64,000 nt of DNA, from contig CM065647.1 of NCBI GenBank assembly GCA_033220425.1, positions 5,084,001 to 5,148,000 on the forward strand. Direction: 5' to 3'. Made by a program: the position numbers and the translations under genes. This document shows positions 1 to 12,070 of this stretch, one piece after another (within the stretch, counting starts at the first letter, position 1; every line of letters begins with the position of its first letter). Under the pieces are notes generated by a model. That model searched no databases. It was given only the letters and a program-made list of their open reading frames with translations, and was not told the origin of the DNA. Source of the DNA: Lepraria neglecta. Its lineage: Eukaryota; Ascomycota; Lecanoromycetes; Lecanorales; Stereocaulaceae.

Positions 1-334
1 CTCAAGCTCTCTACAGAAAATGCAAATGCCATCGAACCCCAAGTCAACCATCCTAATCACGACTCGGCACTCTCAACCCGGCACTCTCAACCTTTGTGTA
101 CGGAGGCGCCGAAGATTGCTTCTAAGGATGACGAGCAGAACTGGATCATGCTCAGGAGAATGGACCGAGGAGCCAGGTTTTACTTGGAAGAGGGGAGAGG
201 AGTGCGCTCGTCTCTTGTTCGGACCGAGAGCTGGTTGAATGCCAATGTTTACTGACTTCCCATGACGGTACGCACGCACGCCTGGTGAGTGGTGCATGAG
301 GAATTTGTCATGAAACTAAGGACGTTCTTGGTCA
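1..334. other. Window edge, no supported gene
   Basis: Short overlapping ORFs on both strands have biased composition and no recognisable motif. This is probably the 3' flank of the membrane-protein gene that ends at 335 on the minus strand. Confidence 0.5.
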
Positions 335-1962
335 TCAATCTCCATCGTGTCTCCCGTAAAGTTTCGTCGAGTTGAACTCCACTTTCCCCGACCGCCTTGA
401 ACTCAAGCCAATGTGCGAGACATCGTCAGCTTGTGCATCATTCGAATAATACCTGATGCCTGGCTGCCTCCATAGCTCGTACGAGAGCTCGGCATCTGAG
501 TAGGCACAAGCCTCCTTTCCTAGCACTTCCGTCATGGCTTCCGAAAAGTCTGCTGCAGCTCGAAAATGGCCACGGACTTTGCGGCCGCTGCGACACAGCG
601 CGCTATATATATTGGCGTCTAACCAGACGATGTACATGCCGAAAGTCCAGACAATTTGGAGACATAGGACGATGTATACGAGTAGGCTTGAGAAACCCCA
701 TACGAAGTAATTTTCAGGAAGACATTCAGCCGCTTTTTCCATGAAATCCCCAGTTAGTGTATTGTTGTTGTAGCAATATGAAGGCATCAACCCTGGGTCA
801 TAGCTATCAAAGAAATCATAGTTGTGAAACAGGTAGAAGTGGCCTTCGAGAGTGAAATTGGTGGTGTAGTTGGAATCAGAGTTATAATCTGGTCCATTGT
901 CCATCTGACGATATGGACTCGTGGTGTTCGTAGCGTCATAAATCCTTATCCTTGCAGTGTTTGACACTAGAATTGTAACCATTAGTATGGTTTGAGGCCC
1001 TGGTAGAGGATCTTACGATTATAAAGACCGTAGAACATGGGATAGGCTGAGGGTATATTCTCGGGTATGTTCAAAGGGTCCCCTCCGTTTTCTTGTGGCA
1101 TTACAACATTATATTCGTGGACTGGAGGGCCTGGGACTATAGTCCCGTTTTGTAGACCGATAAGAGCTCCCCCCGAGACATTGTAGCAGGAGGTCAGGAG
1201 GGAGTTATCGGAGGTCACGAAAGTATTATCGTTCATTTTGAACCCAGCAAGGGAAGGCGTCAAGTAGCCCGCCGTAGCACTCATCAGAGTTGGAAATCCA
1301 AGAATATATACTGTCGATAAGCAGAACCAGACGAGAAAAATCTTGCTTCGGTATCCTTTGGTGTGATAAACAGCCTTAAGAGCATACCAGAGCGAGAAAA
1401 GCGAGTTCGTATCAAAGATCATCGAGGCATACAGTCGGTAGGACATTGGCGTCCCTTCCAATTGACGTGTGAGTCCGTCCATGAACCCCTTGTATGCTAT
1501 CCAGGCCATCACGAATCGCCCGCCGGCACCGACAAATAGTTGCCATATCACATCGATAGCTTTAGCCTGGGTGAATGTCAGGTGGGTGGCACCACGCATG
1601 TTGATGGTGAATGCACCCTGTACAGAGCTTCCACTTCGGACTTGCAAGTCACAGGATACAGACTTGCTCAGTAAGTCAGAACTTTGTGCGCCTGGTAGAA
1701 AGTACCAAATGTCGGAAGCAAGCACGCTGAGACCGACCACGATGACCAAGGTAAGGAGGCCCATCCAGAAGGCAGAGCGGACGACATGGGTTGTAGATCG
1801 GAGGGGGAGTGTTCTCGCGGGTAGTCTCGAGGATGGACTGGTCCAGTCATTGTTGAAAGGGGCTAATGTAGATGTTTGACCTGTCTTGCTTTGCTCGAGG
1901 AGCTCGAAGGAGTCGTCGTTATTGTCGTTGTCCAAGCTGACACCCGAGTACCTAGGCATCAT
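335..1962 (-). CDS. Multi-pass membrane protein, unknown function
   Basis: I read two exons, 1017-1962 and 335-966, joined by removing a 50-bp intron at 967-1016. The intron has a GTAAGA donor, a TACTAAT branch site and a CTAG acceptor. The splice restores one frame that would otherwise be broken by a stop next to an ATG, giving 525 aa. The N-terminus is hydrophilic and Asp/Asn-rich. A strong hydrophobic segment follows at about residues 65-85, more lie around 140-165 and 200-235, and the last clear one (LLVYIVLCLQIVWTFGMYIV) is in the second exon. Several N-x-S/T sites lie between segments, which suggests an extracytoplasmic loop. The cytoplasmic-looking tail is rich in charged residues. The layout resembles fungus-specific integral membrane proteins of unknown role. 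I do not recognise a family and assign no function. Confidence 0.75.
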
Positions 1963-2505
1963 GGCAGAGTATGTTAGCAGTGGGTTGAAGCATCATGAGG
2001 CGATCCTTGAGGATTCTTCATGTTATGTTGAAGGTTTCCGAGGCTGAGCATCGCGCCGTTGGCGGTGCGGCACAGCATCCCTGCAAGGCAACCTTCCACT
2101 CTGTACTATACTTAAACTAGACATGATTGCCCTTGAATGTGATCGACGTTAATACTCATGTACCATGACCTATTCTCTCGTTGTCTTCGAGGCATCAATA
2201 ATTTTTATGTTAAAAGAGAAAGGAAAAGAGCGAGCAACTCGACCAAACGGGAAATGCCAAGAATCTTGGCAAACAAGCGCGTCAACAAGCACCTTTCGTC
2301 CAAATCTTAATAATATAATTGATAAACACCTCAATGTACAGTACGCTCCCTAAACGCTGGACCAGCAACTGAATCTTTGCCATATCCTCGTACGGTGTGG
2401 ACTCACCATACTCCTATTCGTCTCTTCTCACCCTTTCGCCCTGAGCATTGGATACATATTGATCAGAGTGCCTTCTTCTTCCCAACTTTCGATATCTCTC
2501 GTGCA
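1963..2505. other. Intergenic region upstream of membrane protein
   Basis: This stretch is the upstream region of the membrane-protein gene and the 3' flank of the permease. Small ORFs here have no support. I see no repeat. Confidence 0.5.
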
Positions 2506-4855
2506 TCATCTGATCCAGCTAATGAAGTCTACAACCGCTCCCAATTTTCCATGCCGTATTCTTAGAAGGCTAGTACCTGTTTCGTCGGGTACGTCGGTTG
2601 GGAACCACTTGTCCCTGAAAGAGGAATACGGCCTGATTTCTGTCTTGTACACGAACTTGTATACCAGGTACACGCCAATGAATAAGGCTGACTTTTCAAG
2701 GCGTCAGCAGGTTCCACAAACTCTGCTCCAATTGGGGATGTATGACTTACGCCAAGATAAGCCGCGACCAAGTCCACTATTGAATCTTCCTTTGTGACCC
2801 CTTGTGTCTTTGCGCAGAGGTCATAGACTGCGCCCCATCCAAGGGACAAGAGAAGGAGAGTGCATAGGACGAGCCCGATGATTGCCCACATCGGCTGCCA
2901 GTGGGCTCTGTAATGCCTGTCCCGATAGTCTGACCTATTCCGATCGATTGTGTTTGGAAACAGCTTCATCCTACATTCCGTCAGCCACCTGAAAAGAACG
3001 GAACCGGAGCCGATCTTACCCTTTCCGGAACCGGAGAAAAGCCAGACATTCGCTTGCATAGATGCAGAGCATAGGACCGGTATAAAGGCGACTAAACACG
3101 AAAATAGGCTGCTTGAGAGATTAGCGCTTTTCAACGAGGGGAAGAATCCCTTGAGAACCTCTTCGAATGCGGTCTTCGCAGCTCCCACTACCAGAAAAGC
3201 CAACAGCCCAGGTACGAAGCTTAACAAAATGGCTGCCAGAGGCGTATGACCGTTGTTTGTCCGGCCGATGGTGTTTCGAATGCCCTTGAAAGAGCTCCTT
3301 CGCGCAAGGAAGAACAAGGTCCGACTGGACACATAGAGTGCAGAATTACTGATTTAAATTAGCCTGCGAGCTCTACAATAAGAAGTGGTAAACTTACGCG
3401 GCAGTAAGGGCCGAGAATAAGAACGCACCATTGAGGAACCCAGGAAGACCTGTGATTCCAGCGTCGTGAATGACAATTACTTGTGGCGACCTGAGAGCCG
3501 TGGTGATACCATTCAGGCGAGGTGATGAAAGATAGTCCACATGCGGATGAGGAAGCCTCGGATCTAGATAGTTGATGCAAAGACCGACAAGGAAGATTCC
3601 CACGAGATACAACGTCACAGGCATGGTGTACATGTACCGAGCAGCTTTAGGCAAGTCTCGGCGAGGCGATTCCGCTTCCGCTGCTGTCACCAAGACAATC
3701 TCACCGCCCATAAACTGGAACATAGCTATGGTCAAGCAAGTCCTGGATTTTATCAGTCCGTCCCGGATTTGTGAAAGCACAGAATCAACACTTACCACAC
3801 GGCAACAATTCGACCTCCCGTCCCAGAAAATGCAACATTAGCTTGAGTAGCGGGCAATGTGGAGGTCATGTTCTCAAACTCGAAGAAGCCAGTGGAACTA
3901 TACCCTGGAGCGATTTGAAAATCTGGAACAATTAGCCCGGGAGGAGCAGCAGACGACAAGCAACTTACTGCTATAGATTTTATTTGGGCCCGCTGTCGAC
4001 GCAATGTCAGCATTTTCTACTTGGGTCTTGCGGTGAGACCACACACCTCCAGCTTTGACCGCAATCATACAAATACAGACGAGCAAGATAAGCAGGATCT
4101 TGAGCCACTTGAACGTCCACTCGAGATTGCCATAGAGCTGATTTCCCATGAGCAGTGTTCCCAACACTTTTCTCAGGCACTTACTCGGACGCCGCATACG
4201 TTCATCAAAACGATGAGCATAAGGAGTACAAAAGTTGCTCCAGACACGCCAAAGCCTGGGCCCCAGTATTGCGTGAACATCGCGGCGGCGACCGTCAGCG
4301 TCACCATACTCATACAATTTGCCAGCCTGATGCTCTGATTTAGTAACGAAAAACATGACGATGAAGGAGTGAAATTGGCTTGTTTACCAATACATAGTTC
4401 CAACGGCAAATCCAAGGGCTTCGTCGACGAAAACATCAGGATAATCCATGATAGCCCCTTTAACAGGACGGACAGAGACCATCTCTGCCAGAGAGCGCAT
4501 CACTGAGAATATCACAAGCCCAGCGAAGACAAATGCAATAAGAGCTCCCACAGGCCCGCCCATGGCAATAATCTGGCCTGAAGTCTGGAACAAGCCTATA
4601 CCTACAGCACCAGAAAATGCGATACCTACTTCGTGTAAGCAAGGAATGCCGCTTGGAATGCTGCTTATCTGAAAAGAACTCACCAGTGATGTGGTGCCTT
4701 TTGAGGCGGCGGTCTAAGCAATCGTATCTGAAGACTTCGTGACTGAATCTTTCTATTAAGGCTTCATGAGGCGGTTCGCCCGAGGCAGCTTGAGGAGGCT
4801 TGCTTTCTTCCTCCTTGACCTCTTCCACGTCGCTTATGGCGTTGAGGGGTGCCAT
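2506..4855 (-). CDS. Amino acid permease (APC superfamily, fungal YAT type)
   Basis: A probable plasma-membrane amino acid/proton symporter. Hand splicing gives nine exons (4684-4855, 4388-4625, 4185-4326, 4047-4137, 3969-3992, 3796-3922, 3398-3742, 2751-3348, 2506-2691) and 640 aa, with all phases consistent. The N-terminus carries LKRHHITGIAFSGAVGIGLF, the family's first-helix signature. It is followed by a GGPVGALIAF segment, an SLAEMVSVRPVKGA motif, the VDEALGFAVGTMYWL region, and later GGEIVLVTAAEAESPRRDLP, all typical of fungal amino acid permeases. About twelve membrane segments are expected. The C-terminal cytosolic tail includes PYSSFRDKWFPTDVPDE. Introns are 46-61 bp. One exon is only 24 nt. 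Substrate cannot be read from sequence. The last exon boundary is the least certain, because a weak extra intron near 2545-2580 is conceivable. The gene diverges from the 5312 gene, with 456 bp between start codons. Confidence 0.88.
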
Positions 4856-5311
4856 TACCTGTTCACAAATCTGGATGAGGGTACGTGAGGAAAGTTGTAC
4901 TTCTGGAACGTCTTAAGCTCAGCAAATATCTCTTCGCTGTTTTGGGTATTTATGGTTGAGCTGATAACGCCGGAATCCAAGGGGGAAGCCTGCTTTTATT
5001 GTTGCAAGGCACACTGCGCTAAGTGCACTCTGCATGGCGAGCACGCTCTCTGCACTCAGCCTTCTTGGCACCACCTTGCATTACTCTGAGCCGAGCCTAT
5101 CACGCGGAGTGCCATCTTTTGCAGCTTCGCTTATTGATAGGCTCCGCAGAACGGTGGCTTATCAAAGTATGCAAGGCAGCAAGCACAGCCCCCGGCGCTA
5201 AGTGCAGCCCTATTCGAGCCCTTTGGAAGGCACCCTGCGAGCCCCGCGCATGGCGACGACTTATTCCAGACCAGCGCTCCTTGATACCACAATCATCGTT
5301 CTGCATCACAA
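4856..5311. promoter_or_regulatory. Shared divergent promoter region
   Basis: These 456 bp lie between the start codons of the minus-strand permease and the plus-strand four-exon gene, so both promoters must be here. The stretch is CT- and GC-rich. It contains GCGCTAAGTGCA-like words twice (near 5016 and 5199). No TATA box or named factor site is clear. Confidence 0.45.
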
Positions 5312-8216
5312 TTGATGTCGACATATACCGAGATGATCTTCGCTCAGGCGTCCGAGGGTTACAGATCCCCTTTACGTGGTAGCATGGCTAGTTCAACTCT
5401 CGGAACTGTGTCCCCACCTCGTCTGTCACAAGACCTCATTGCGTCATTCACCACGAACAAGAGTACCTCTACCCGCCAGCTCTATGATTTACGATTGGAA
5501 CTTGATCATCAGTGCTTACGACTTGCCGCCGGTATCAACCTGGACCCGCAAGAGGATGCGACTTCAGATGTCAACTCGGTCAAGGAGTTGGCTGTATTCC
5601 TGTCCGGCGCTCTCAATCAATGTGGATTTCCTGGTAGATCTTTGTTTGAGACAATCCAATTGCGGGCGTTGATATCATCTCTGGCCCTGTTGCATCACCT
5701 TGGCGTCACTACACTTGCTACAGAGACCTGGGACAAACTCAAAACTGACAACATTCCCGCTCGATTCCAAACAATCGCCTTCCAATCAAAGTCCAAATCA
5801 ACACTTGCGGAAAGAATACGTTACGCGCCAAGTATCTATCTCGTCCAACTTGCTTCGCAATACCTCTCATTTATCCGTCGCGGCGACTCGAGTTTGCCGT
5901 CGATCGTTGGTCCTGCCATCAAGCTTGTCTTCGCAGGCATTGCAGTGGTAGGCGAAATTTGATCTTGGAAATTTCCCTTAGCAGTGTATTGACTAGTCTC
6001 AACAGGGTCTCGGCCAGTATAATCACACACAACAGATACTAGAAGGCCTTAATCAGCTTTTCGCGTTAAGGCAAAGGCCGCAAACTAGATATGAGGCGCT
6101 TTGTGGATTACAGGAGTACACTCGACTCGCTGCCAGCCTAACACGAGAATCAACTCTCATACCCGATGAAGCGCAAGTGAGAGAAGCGGCCGCCGTTATA
6201 GTCTCGACATTGTTAGATAAGCTAGAAGACATTCTGGCGAAAGAGGACGAGTCCAACCCGCCTAAGCTTGGGGGACAGTGGCCTCGGACACTCGCAACCT
6301 GCCAGCGCGGACCACCTGACTTGGACCGGGGATGGTACTTCTATGGAGTACTGGATTGCGCATCGCAGCTTACATCCCTTGTTGATCCGGGAACGCTGCG
6401 AAAAGGATTCGTGGATAGGATAGAGCAATTGCTCTTTGAAAGCGAGACCCCTGAGTACCGATGGAAAGCTGTCAGTGTCCCCTTTCAGTTGCGAACGGAC
6501 ACGCGAGGCAGTGATTACAGTGCCCTGCGACTAATTATTGTCTCAGATCGAAGTACTCTTGTCTTGTTCCTACACACGCGAACAGCAGTACGAGAAGCTG
6601 AGGAACGAATTGAACAAGTCACTCAGGGGCAATGCCACGAAGCCTAGGCTCAAAGAAATTCAGAAGACTCTAGACGCCTCGAAGGTCATTCAAGAGCAAC
6701 TAGATAGCGATGAAACCGCTGGCCTGAGATTCTGTGTATCGGCACCACTGGCATATGAGGACCAAAATCTTCGCCAGGACACTAGCAGCAGTCAAAGCAT
6801 TGAGGGGCTGGGTTTGAAAATTTTAGACTCCATCACGTCGAGCTCGAGCGTTGAGAGGACCCCAAGAGCAAATTCCAGTGCAAATTCCATTGCAAATTCC
6901 AGTGCAAACTCCAGTGCAAACTCCAGTGCGAACTCGGGTACATCGCAACTTTCATGGCAAGAAAACGACTTGCCCAGGTCCAGAGTCCAAAAACCGCAGA
7001 CATTTACAATCCAATTCCCAAAGAGCGGCATACGTAAGAGCACTCATCAGCCTCATTCTGCCGGGCTCTCGGAAGACTGCAGATACGCACTGTTCTACAA
7101 CGACACCGAAATTGCTCTCTTCGATTTGGGCGATCTCCAGAAAAACCCAATCCCCACGCCGGCTTTTCCAAGGATCTTCAACAAGCAATACAAAGACGAA
7201 TGCGTTTTCAACGTCGCACTCTCTGCAAGGATCCTTTTCGTTGTCACTAACAGACGCATGATTACTATTGACATCACCAAGGAGCCAAAGGATTCGGAGA
7301 TCGACTCGAATTCTCACGGAGCGGATTGGGATCCTAGTGGACTTGCATGCTATGAGAGCTCTGGCCAGATAGTGCTTCTACTCGGACAGTGTCGAGGCAA
7401 CCAAAAACGCGGCTTCCAAGGCCAAGTCAAAGTCTTCAAATGCAAGGTCGACAGCCGCGCGAAGCTGAAATATTGCTCCACCATATCTCTACTGGACCAT
7501 GACTGGCCCAAGATCCTTTGCCATGAGGCGAAAGAAAACATAGTGACCTGCATTACCGGAATCCAGAACAAAGTCTTGGCTTGGAAACTCGAAGATGACC
7601 TCTCAGTGTCGACCGAGATCCTGAATTTTCAGAAGAACAAATATGAAGCAGTGAGTGCAAATCCCCTCATTTCTTGACGCGTCCATCAGTACTGATCCCT
7701 ACCCCATAGGAAACGGAAGAAACGGGCATAACATCGGCTTCGATATACAAATCGCCATCTAGTCGCCTCTACGTCCTCTGCGGTACAGCCCCGTCGACAG
7801 AACGATGGAGAAACGAAGGTGAATGGTCTTTTATCGTCCCACTCCCTCTCCCGTCACAGACTACTCCGCCGACCCAAATAGTCCAACCCCCAAAGTCCAC
7901 CATTCACAACTTCGAACAATTCGAACAGCATCGAGCATTGTTCGGCGGTTGCGTCTCTAGCCAGCATAACATCTTTGCCGTTCTGGAAAAGACGGGTAGA
8001 GTCTCTGTATTGTCGCTTGATGCCCACGAGATATCTGGCGTCCATAGTGCGCAAGACAATACAGAGTTACTATCGACCTCTACTTCTACTTCACTGTGCG
8101 AACAGAAGCGGTCCGGAACATCAAGGTTGAGGTTTGAGCCTGAGGCTGAGGGTGGGAGGTTGATTGCTGTTGATGTGAGAGGGAAAGTTGTTGTCACTGA
8201 GTTTATCAAGGATTGA
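5312..8216 (+). CDS. Large fungal protein, possible WD40/beta-propeller C-terminal half
   Basis: Four exons (5312-5947, 6006-6470, 6547-7650, 7710-8216) splice in frame through introns of 58, 76 and 59 bp, giving 903 aa. The first two exons are mostly helical and Leu-rich. The middle has a low-complexity Asn/Ser/Ala tract (near residues 475-500) encoded by six 12-bp repeats. The C-terminal half shows repeated beta-strand patterns such as DCRYALFYNDTEIALFDLG, ILFVVTNRRMITIDI and NIFAVLEKTGRVSVLSLDA, which look like blades of a WD40/YVTN-type propeller. No exact WD dipeptide series is present, so this is inference. Start codons at 5312, 5315, 5333 and 5384 are all possible; MASSTLGTVSP at 5384 is a plausible alternative. 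Cellular role unknown. Confidence 0.7.
6868..6939 (+). repeat. Six 12-bp tandem repeats in coding sequence
   Basis: Units of the form GCAAATTCCAGT are repeated six times with single-base changes. They encode an A-N-S-S-type tetrapeptide repeat inside the 903-aa protein. The unit length is a multiple of three, so changes in copy number would keep the frame. Confidence 0.85.
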
Positions 8217-9991
8217 TCTGTTCAACATGACGTATTCATTCAACACGTATTGGGGGGCCTCTTTTGATTTCGAGACAGTCGAAGACGGAATGATGAAGGG
8301 AGTTGGATTATCGGGTGACTGTGAACAGACTCCCGATCGGAATAGGGGTGCTAAGAAATCCCGGCCAAAGAACAAGGAGAACCTCGCTACCTCCTTGATG
8401 TTGTGGTGACCAAAAGGTTCACCATCTATCATCAGCTCCTTCGCGACTGAATGCTCGAACGTAAGAACCTTGACCATTCGGGCACCGCAAGCTCGAACAT
8501 ACCAATGAACATCGCGGGAGGGTCGCTGTACTCGATCTGAGTTAGTGGGTAGACCTAGAGGTACTTGAATAAGGCTAGATACCAGCGATTGAGATGGCCT
8601 GATTCTGAAGGCATGGGGAAGGGAGTAGGACCCAAATTGATGGGTGTTGAGAGGCGAGATTGAGGAAGCCTCAATTTGTGCGTGTCGAAATATCAACATC
8701 ATCTTTAGCTTCATAATTACAGTTAAAGTTACAACAAAATATCGGTCACCTTAGCTCGGTGGTTCAATTCCATTTCCATCGTTTGACTGATATTCACTAC
8801 AGACCTGACTTGACCACTGTCGTCCGTTGACGACAGGCTCGGCAGCGCCATCCGGTGCCGCATGTGAAATAGCCAAAGATTTGGCCACTGTCTGCTGACA
8901 GGCTTGGCAGCCGAAATAACCAATTTCGTCACATCAACGGCGATTATCGCAACCTCAAGTGTCAAGATTTATCAGGGAGAGTCAGGATCATCAAATAAGT
9001 TTCTTCCAATTATCCCCTTCAATTCCGAACCACCGAGCTATTGACGGGATCAATTATTCACTTTCTTTCTGTCATCTTCCTCCGTCTCCTTTTGGTTATC
9101 CATTTTGGGAACTGACTTGTAGGTTTCATCACATTAGGACCACGACGCGCGGGGAATTTTTGTTCGGTGCAAGTCTGGCTATAGTTAGCATCTGAGTGTC
9201 CAATGGCTAGCTGAATGCGCGACTTGGCAACTCTTGAATAGGGAACATGCCTTCTTTAATTCTGTGACTGCTATCTTTGCCAATTTGCTAACAGCAATAA
9301 CGTCTCCCAACACTGACAGGGGCTATCATGTTCAATGATGCTCTCGGCGGTGGTATAGTTCCAAATGCAAGGATCGCAGGGCTTGTGTAGATTTTCAAGT
9401 GAGAGGTTGGGCTTCAGCCTGATGGTCGCATCTTGGCATCCGCATCCTACGCTCCAAGCGGCTTAGTGAAACATGCGTGGCTGTCATTGATAGGTAAACC
9501 CTGCATGTATATGCATAGCGGTCTACCTAGTAGATCATTCTCGTGCCTGTAAGTACCTAGTGGAGCGATGATGTGGCGCATAAGTTCCCCAAAAACTTAA
9601 CCTGCATCTCTCCTTCCACTAGCGTAGATGCTGTAGGGCCGTTCACGACTGTTCTATATGCATGACCACGATGCTCCATAGGGGCCTTCCACGCCTTTGG
9701 TTGGGACTCCAAACCTTGAATCGTCTCCACAGATAGAGCCTGCCGCCTTTCCTATTTGCCAAGCGAACGGGCAGGAGACAACATCCTTTCTCTATGGGGC
9801 AGTAGCGAGAAAACTTTGCAGGAGCGTCGCCCCAACCCCCCGAGGGTCTACGTGTGAATCATTGAGACTTCCCATCGTTTTCTTGGCCCCTGAAACATCG
9901 TAGCGAGTAGGATGACAATAGGCAAGTTTTGATTTGCAAGGCAAGGGACTTCGATTTGTAACAGCGGCGCTGTGATTGGTCGATACTAGTA
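8217..9991. other. Long intergenic region before the transposon
   Basis: About 1.8 kb with no supported gene. A 198-codon antisense ORF (8121-8714) overlaps the end of the upstream gene and looks accidental. The stretch contains a 14-bp inverted repeat pair (8752-8765 and 9027-9040) enclosing two related hairpins. From 9200 to 9990 I see nothing. Confidence 0.5.
8752..9040. repeat. 289-bp segment bounded by a 14-bp inverted repeat
   Basis: TAGCTCGGTGGTTC at 8752-8765 is exactly inverted at 9027-9040. Between them are two related hairpins: stem CTGTCGTC/GACGACAG at 8817-8836, and stem CTGTC/GACAG at 8888-8901. Both are preceded by CCA and followed by GCTYGGCAGC. It could be a small non-autonomous element, but no clear target duplication is visible. 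Confidence 0.45.
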
Positions 9992-10046
9992 TTGACCCCA
10001 CAACCGGCAGGACCCTACAACCGGCAGACGCTAAGCCTAGTTAGGC
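9992..10046 (+). repeat. Left terminal inverted repeat
   Basis: This 55-bp arm matches the reverse complement of 12354-12408 with two mismatches. It carries two copies of ACAACCGGCAG. Confidence 0.93.
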
Positions 10047-10116
10047 ATAGTAGTAAACAAATACCATAAACAATTCTATTCGAATTGCTCCATATCACCC
10101 ACTCAACTCCACCATT

Positions 10117-12070
10117 ATGGCCACGTCAACGCTCCACAAGCCCCTGGACCCTCTCCCAGATCTAGCCGATGACGAAGACCTCCAGACAGGTCCTCCGGAG
10201 CTCCCAAAGGAGCAAAGAATCCTGTTGGCTCTGCACTTTTATCACAAAGTTGTTAGCACCCCACAAGCCGAACCTATTTGCCAGATCGCTAGTCGCTTTC
10301 AGATCAGTCGGAGTACTCTACAAGATCGGATTAAAGGGGCAAGATCAAAGAAGGAATACGACGAGGAACGGCAATTACTATCGCCAGCAGAAGAAGCTTC
10401 TATCGTGAGATAGATAATATAACTCGGCAAATGGGGGTGGCCACCAAGGCTTATTCAATTGCGCTCTATAGCTCAGTAAATGCTTCAGAAAAGAGGCTAT
10501 ACAAGAGATCTAGGATATTATTGGGTCGATAAGTTCTTGTATCGCTATCCCGATCTGAAAACGAAATTCCTCTCGCCCATAGATAAGAACAGGAATAATA
10601 CCGCCAGTGACCCTGCAACGATAGCTCATTGGTTCGAGCTCTACATTACAATAAAGCAGAAGTACAACATAGAAGACCAGGATACATACAATATAGACGA
10701 GAAAGGCTTCATGCTTGGAGTCCTAAAGAAGGTCAAATACGTTATCTCAAAACATACTATCCAACCACATATCACTCATTGCGGCAATCGGGAATAGGTA
10801 TCTCTCCTTAAGCTCATCTCGCTCGACGGAAGACTCCTTCGGCCCTAGATCATCTTTAAAGGAAAGCAACAGCAAGTAGTCTACTGGGAAGCACTAAGTA
10901 AAGAGAAGGTCTGGGGTCATATTGCATATAGTGAGAACGGCTAGACAGATAACGAATTAGGCCTACTTTGGATAAAGGAGTGCTTCCACGAATACACGAA
11001 GCGAGAAGGCTTGAAAGATAAATACAGAATACTTATATTCGACGGCCATCAATCTTACATCTCAAATGAAGCTATTGAGTTCTGTGAGGCTTATAATATC
11101 ATCCTTTTATGCCTTCCTTCCCACTCTACGTATCTACTCCAACCTCTAGATGTCTTATTCTTCGGACCTTTGGCCAATATATATCGAAAGCAGCTGTTGG
11201 AAGTCACGAGGTTCGCTACCCATGTTTCGGTAAATAAGGCAGAATTTATCGAATGTTATTGCCAAGCGAGGAAAGTAGTAGGCAGGGAGGATATGATCAA
11301 AAACGCTTGGAAGAAAGCTGGCTTATCTCCCTGGGACCCCAATATAATCATCGGAAAGCTCCCTGTCAATATCGATATCAGTATTCGTCCAGTTACACCA
11401 TCTAAAGCCGGGGTCACTATTAACAGCTTCAAAACGCCTACCAATGTCCAGTAGATACAAGACCTCCTTCAAGCCATCGGAAACATCGATCCTCGAGTAG
11501 AGAAGCTAGGGAAAGCCGCTATCTATACTGCCTCCTTCTCGGAAACTCAAGAGAGCGTTAATGAGCAACTGATAAGAGCTAGTCAACGAAATCAGAGGCG
11601 TAAAGGCAATAAGCAAGGTACTTACGGTAAAGCCCGAGTTATAAGCTCAGAAGTCGTCCAAGAGAGGTTACTTGCTAAAGAATAGCGAGAGAAGGAGGAT
11701 ACTTTAAGAAACTAACAGAAGGAAGAAGCAAAGGAGAAGAAGGCACTAGATAAGATCCAACAAGCGAAGAAGAAAGAAGAAGCCAAAATATATAAGCTTA
11801 TCAGTCAAGTAAGAGTAAGGGCTCGAAAAGATAACGAGAAGAAGGCATTTACTGTATTAGGATTCATCCGCTATCTATTCGAGCTTCCAGAGCCTCCAAT
11901 AGTAATACCAAAAGTACCCCGAGCGACAGCAATCACGACTCGCCGAGCATATATATCAGACGCATCACCGAGGACGGAGCAGCCAGTCCCTGAGCGAGAG
12001 CTATCACCTACTCCTGTAGCTACGCAAGGAGGTCGGATCATTAGGAAGCCACGGCGACTGCTGGAATAGA
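10117..12070 (+). pseudogene. Broken pogo-type transposase (HTH_psq plus DDE_1, DD35D)
   Basis: The start at 10117 opens a 98-codon frame with a helix-turn-helix of the psq/CENP-B type (ICQIASRFQISRSTLQDRI). It ends at a stop near 10411, where a small deletion also shifts the frame. The catalytic part reads in one frame from about 10480. It shows NIDEKGF (first Asp near 10696), IFDGHQSY (second Asp at 11041) and QPLDVLFFGPL (third Asp near 11149), with 35 residues between the last two, as in pogo. Three in-frame TAG codons interrupt it, two of them where the family has Trp (NRE-W-VS and SENG-W-TDNEL). More stops lie downstream in the charged C-terminal region. TGG to TAG changes are what RIP produces. 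The copy cannot make a full transposase; its ends could still be mobilised in trans. Confidence 0.9.

Noticed and set aside
2971-3019. Possible extra intron in the permease (GTAAGA to TGTAG)
   Set aside because: Removal would break the reading frame; reading through keeps a plausible permease sequence.
8121-8714. 198-codon minus-strand ORF
   Set aside because: It overlaps the last exon of the 5312-8216 gene and contains no recognisable motif; probably an antisense shadow and 3' flank.
8742-8771. tRNA-like words (TTAGCTCGGTGG followed by GGTTCAATTCC)
   Set aside because: The A-box and B-box words directly overlap with no room for an anticodon arm or acceptor stem.
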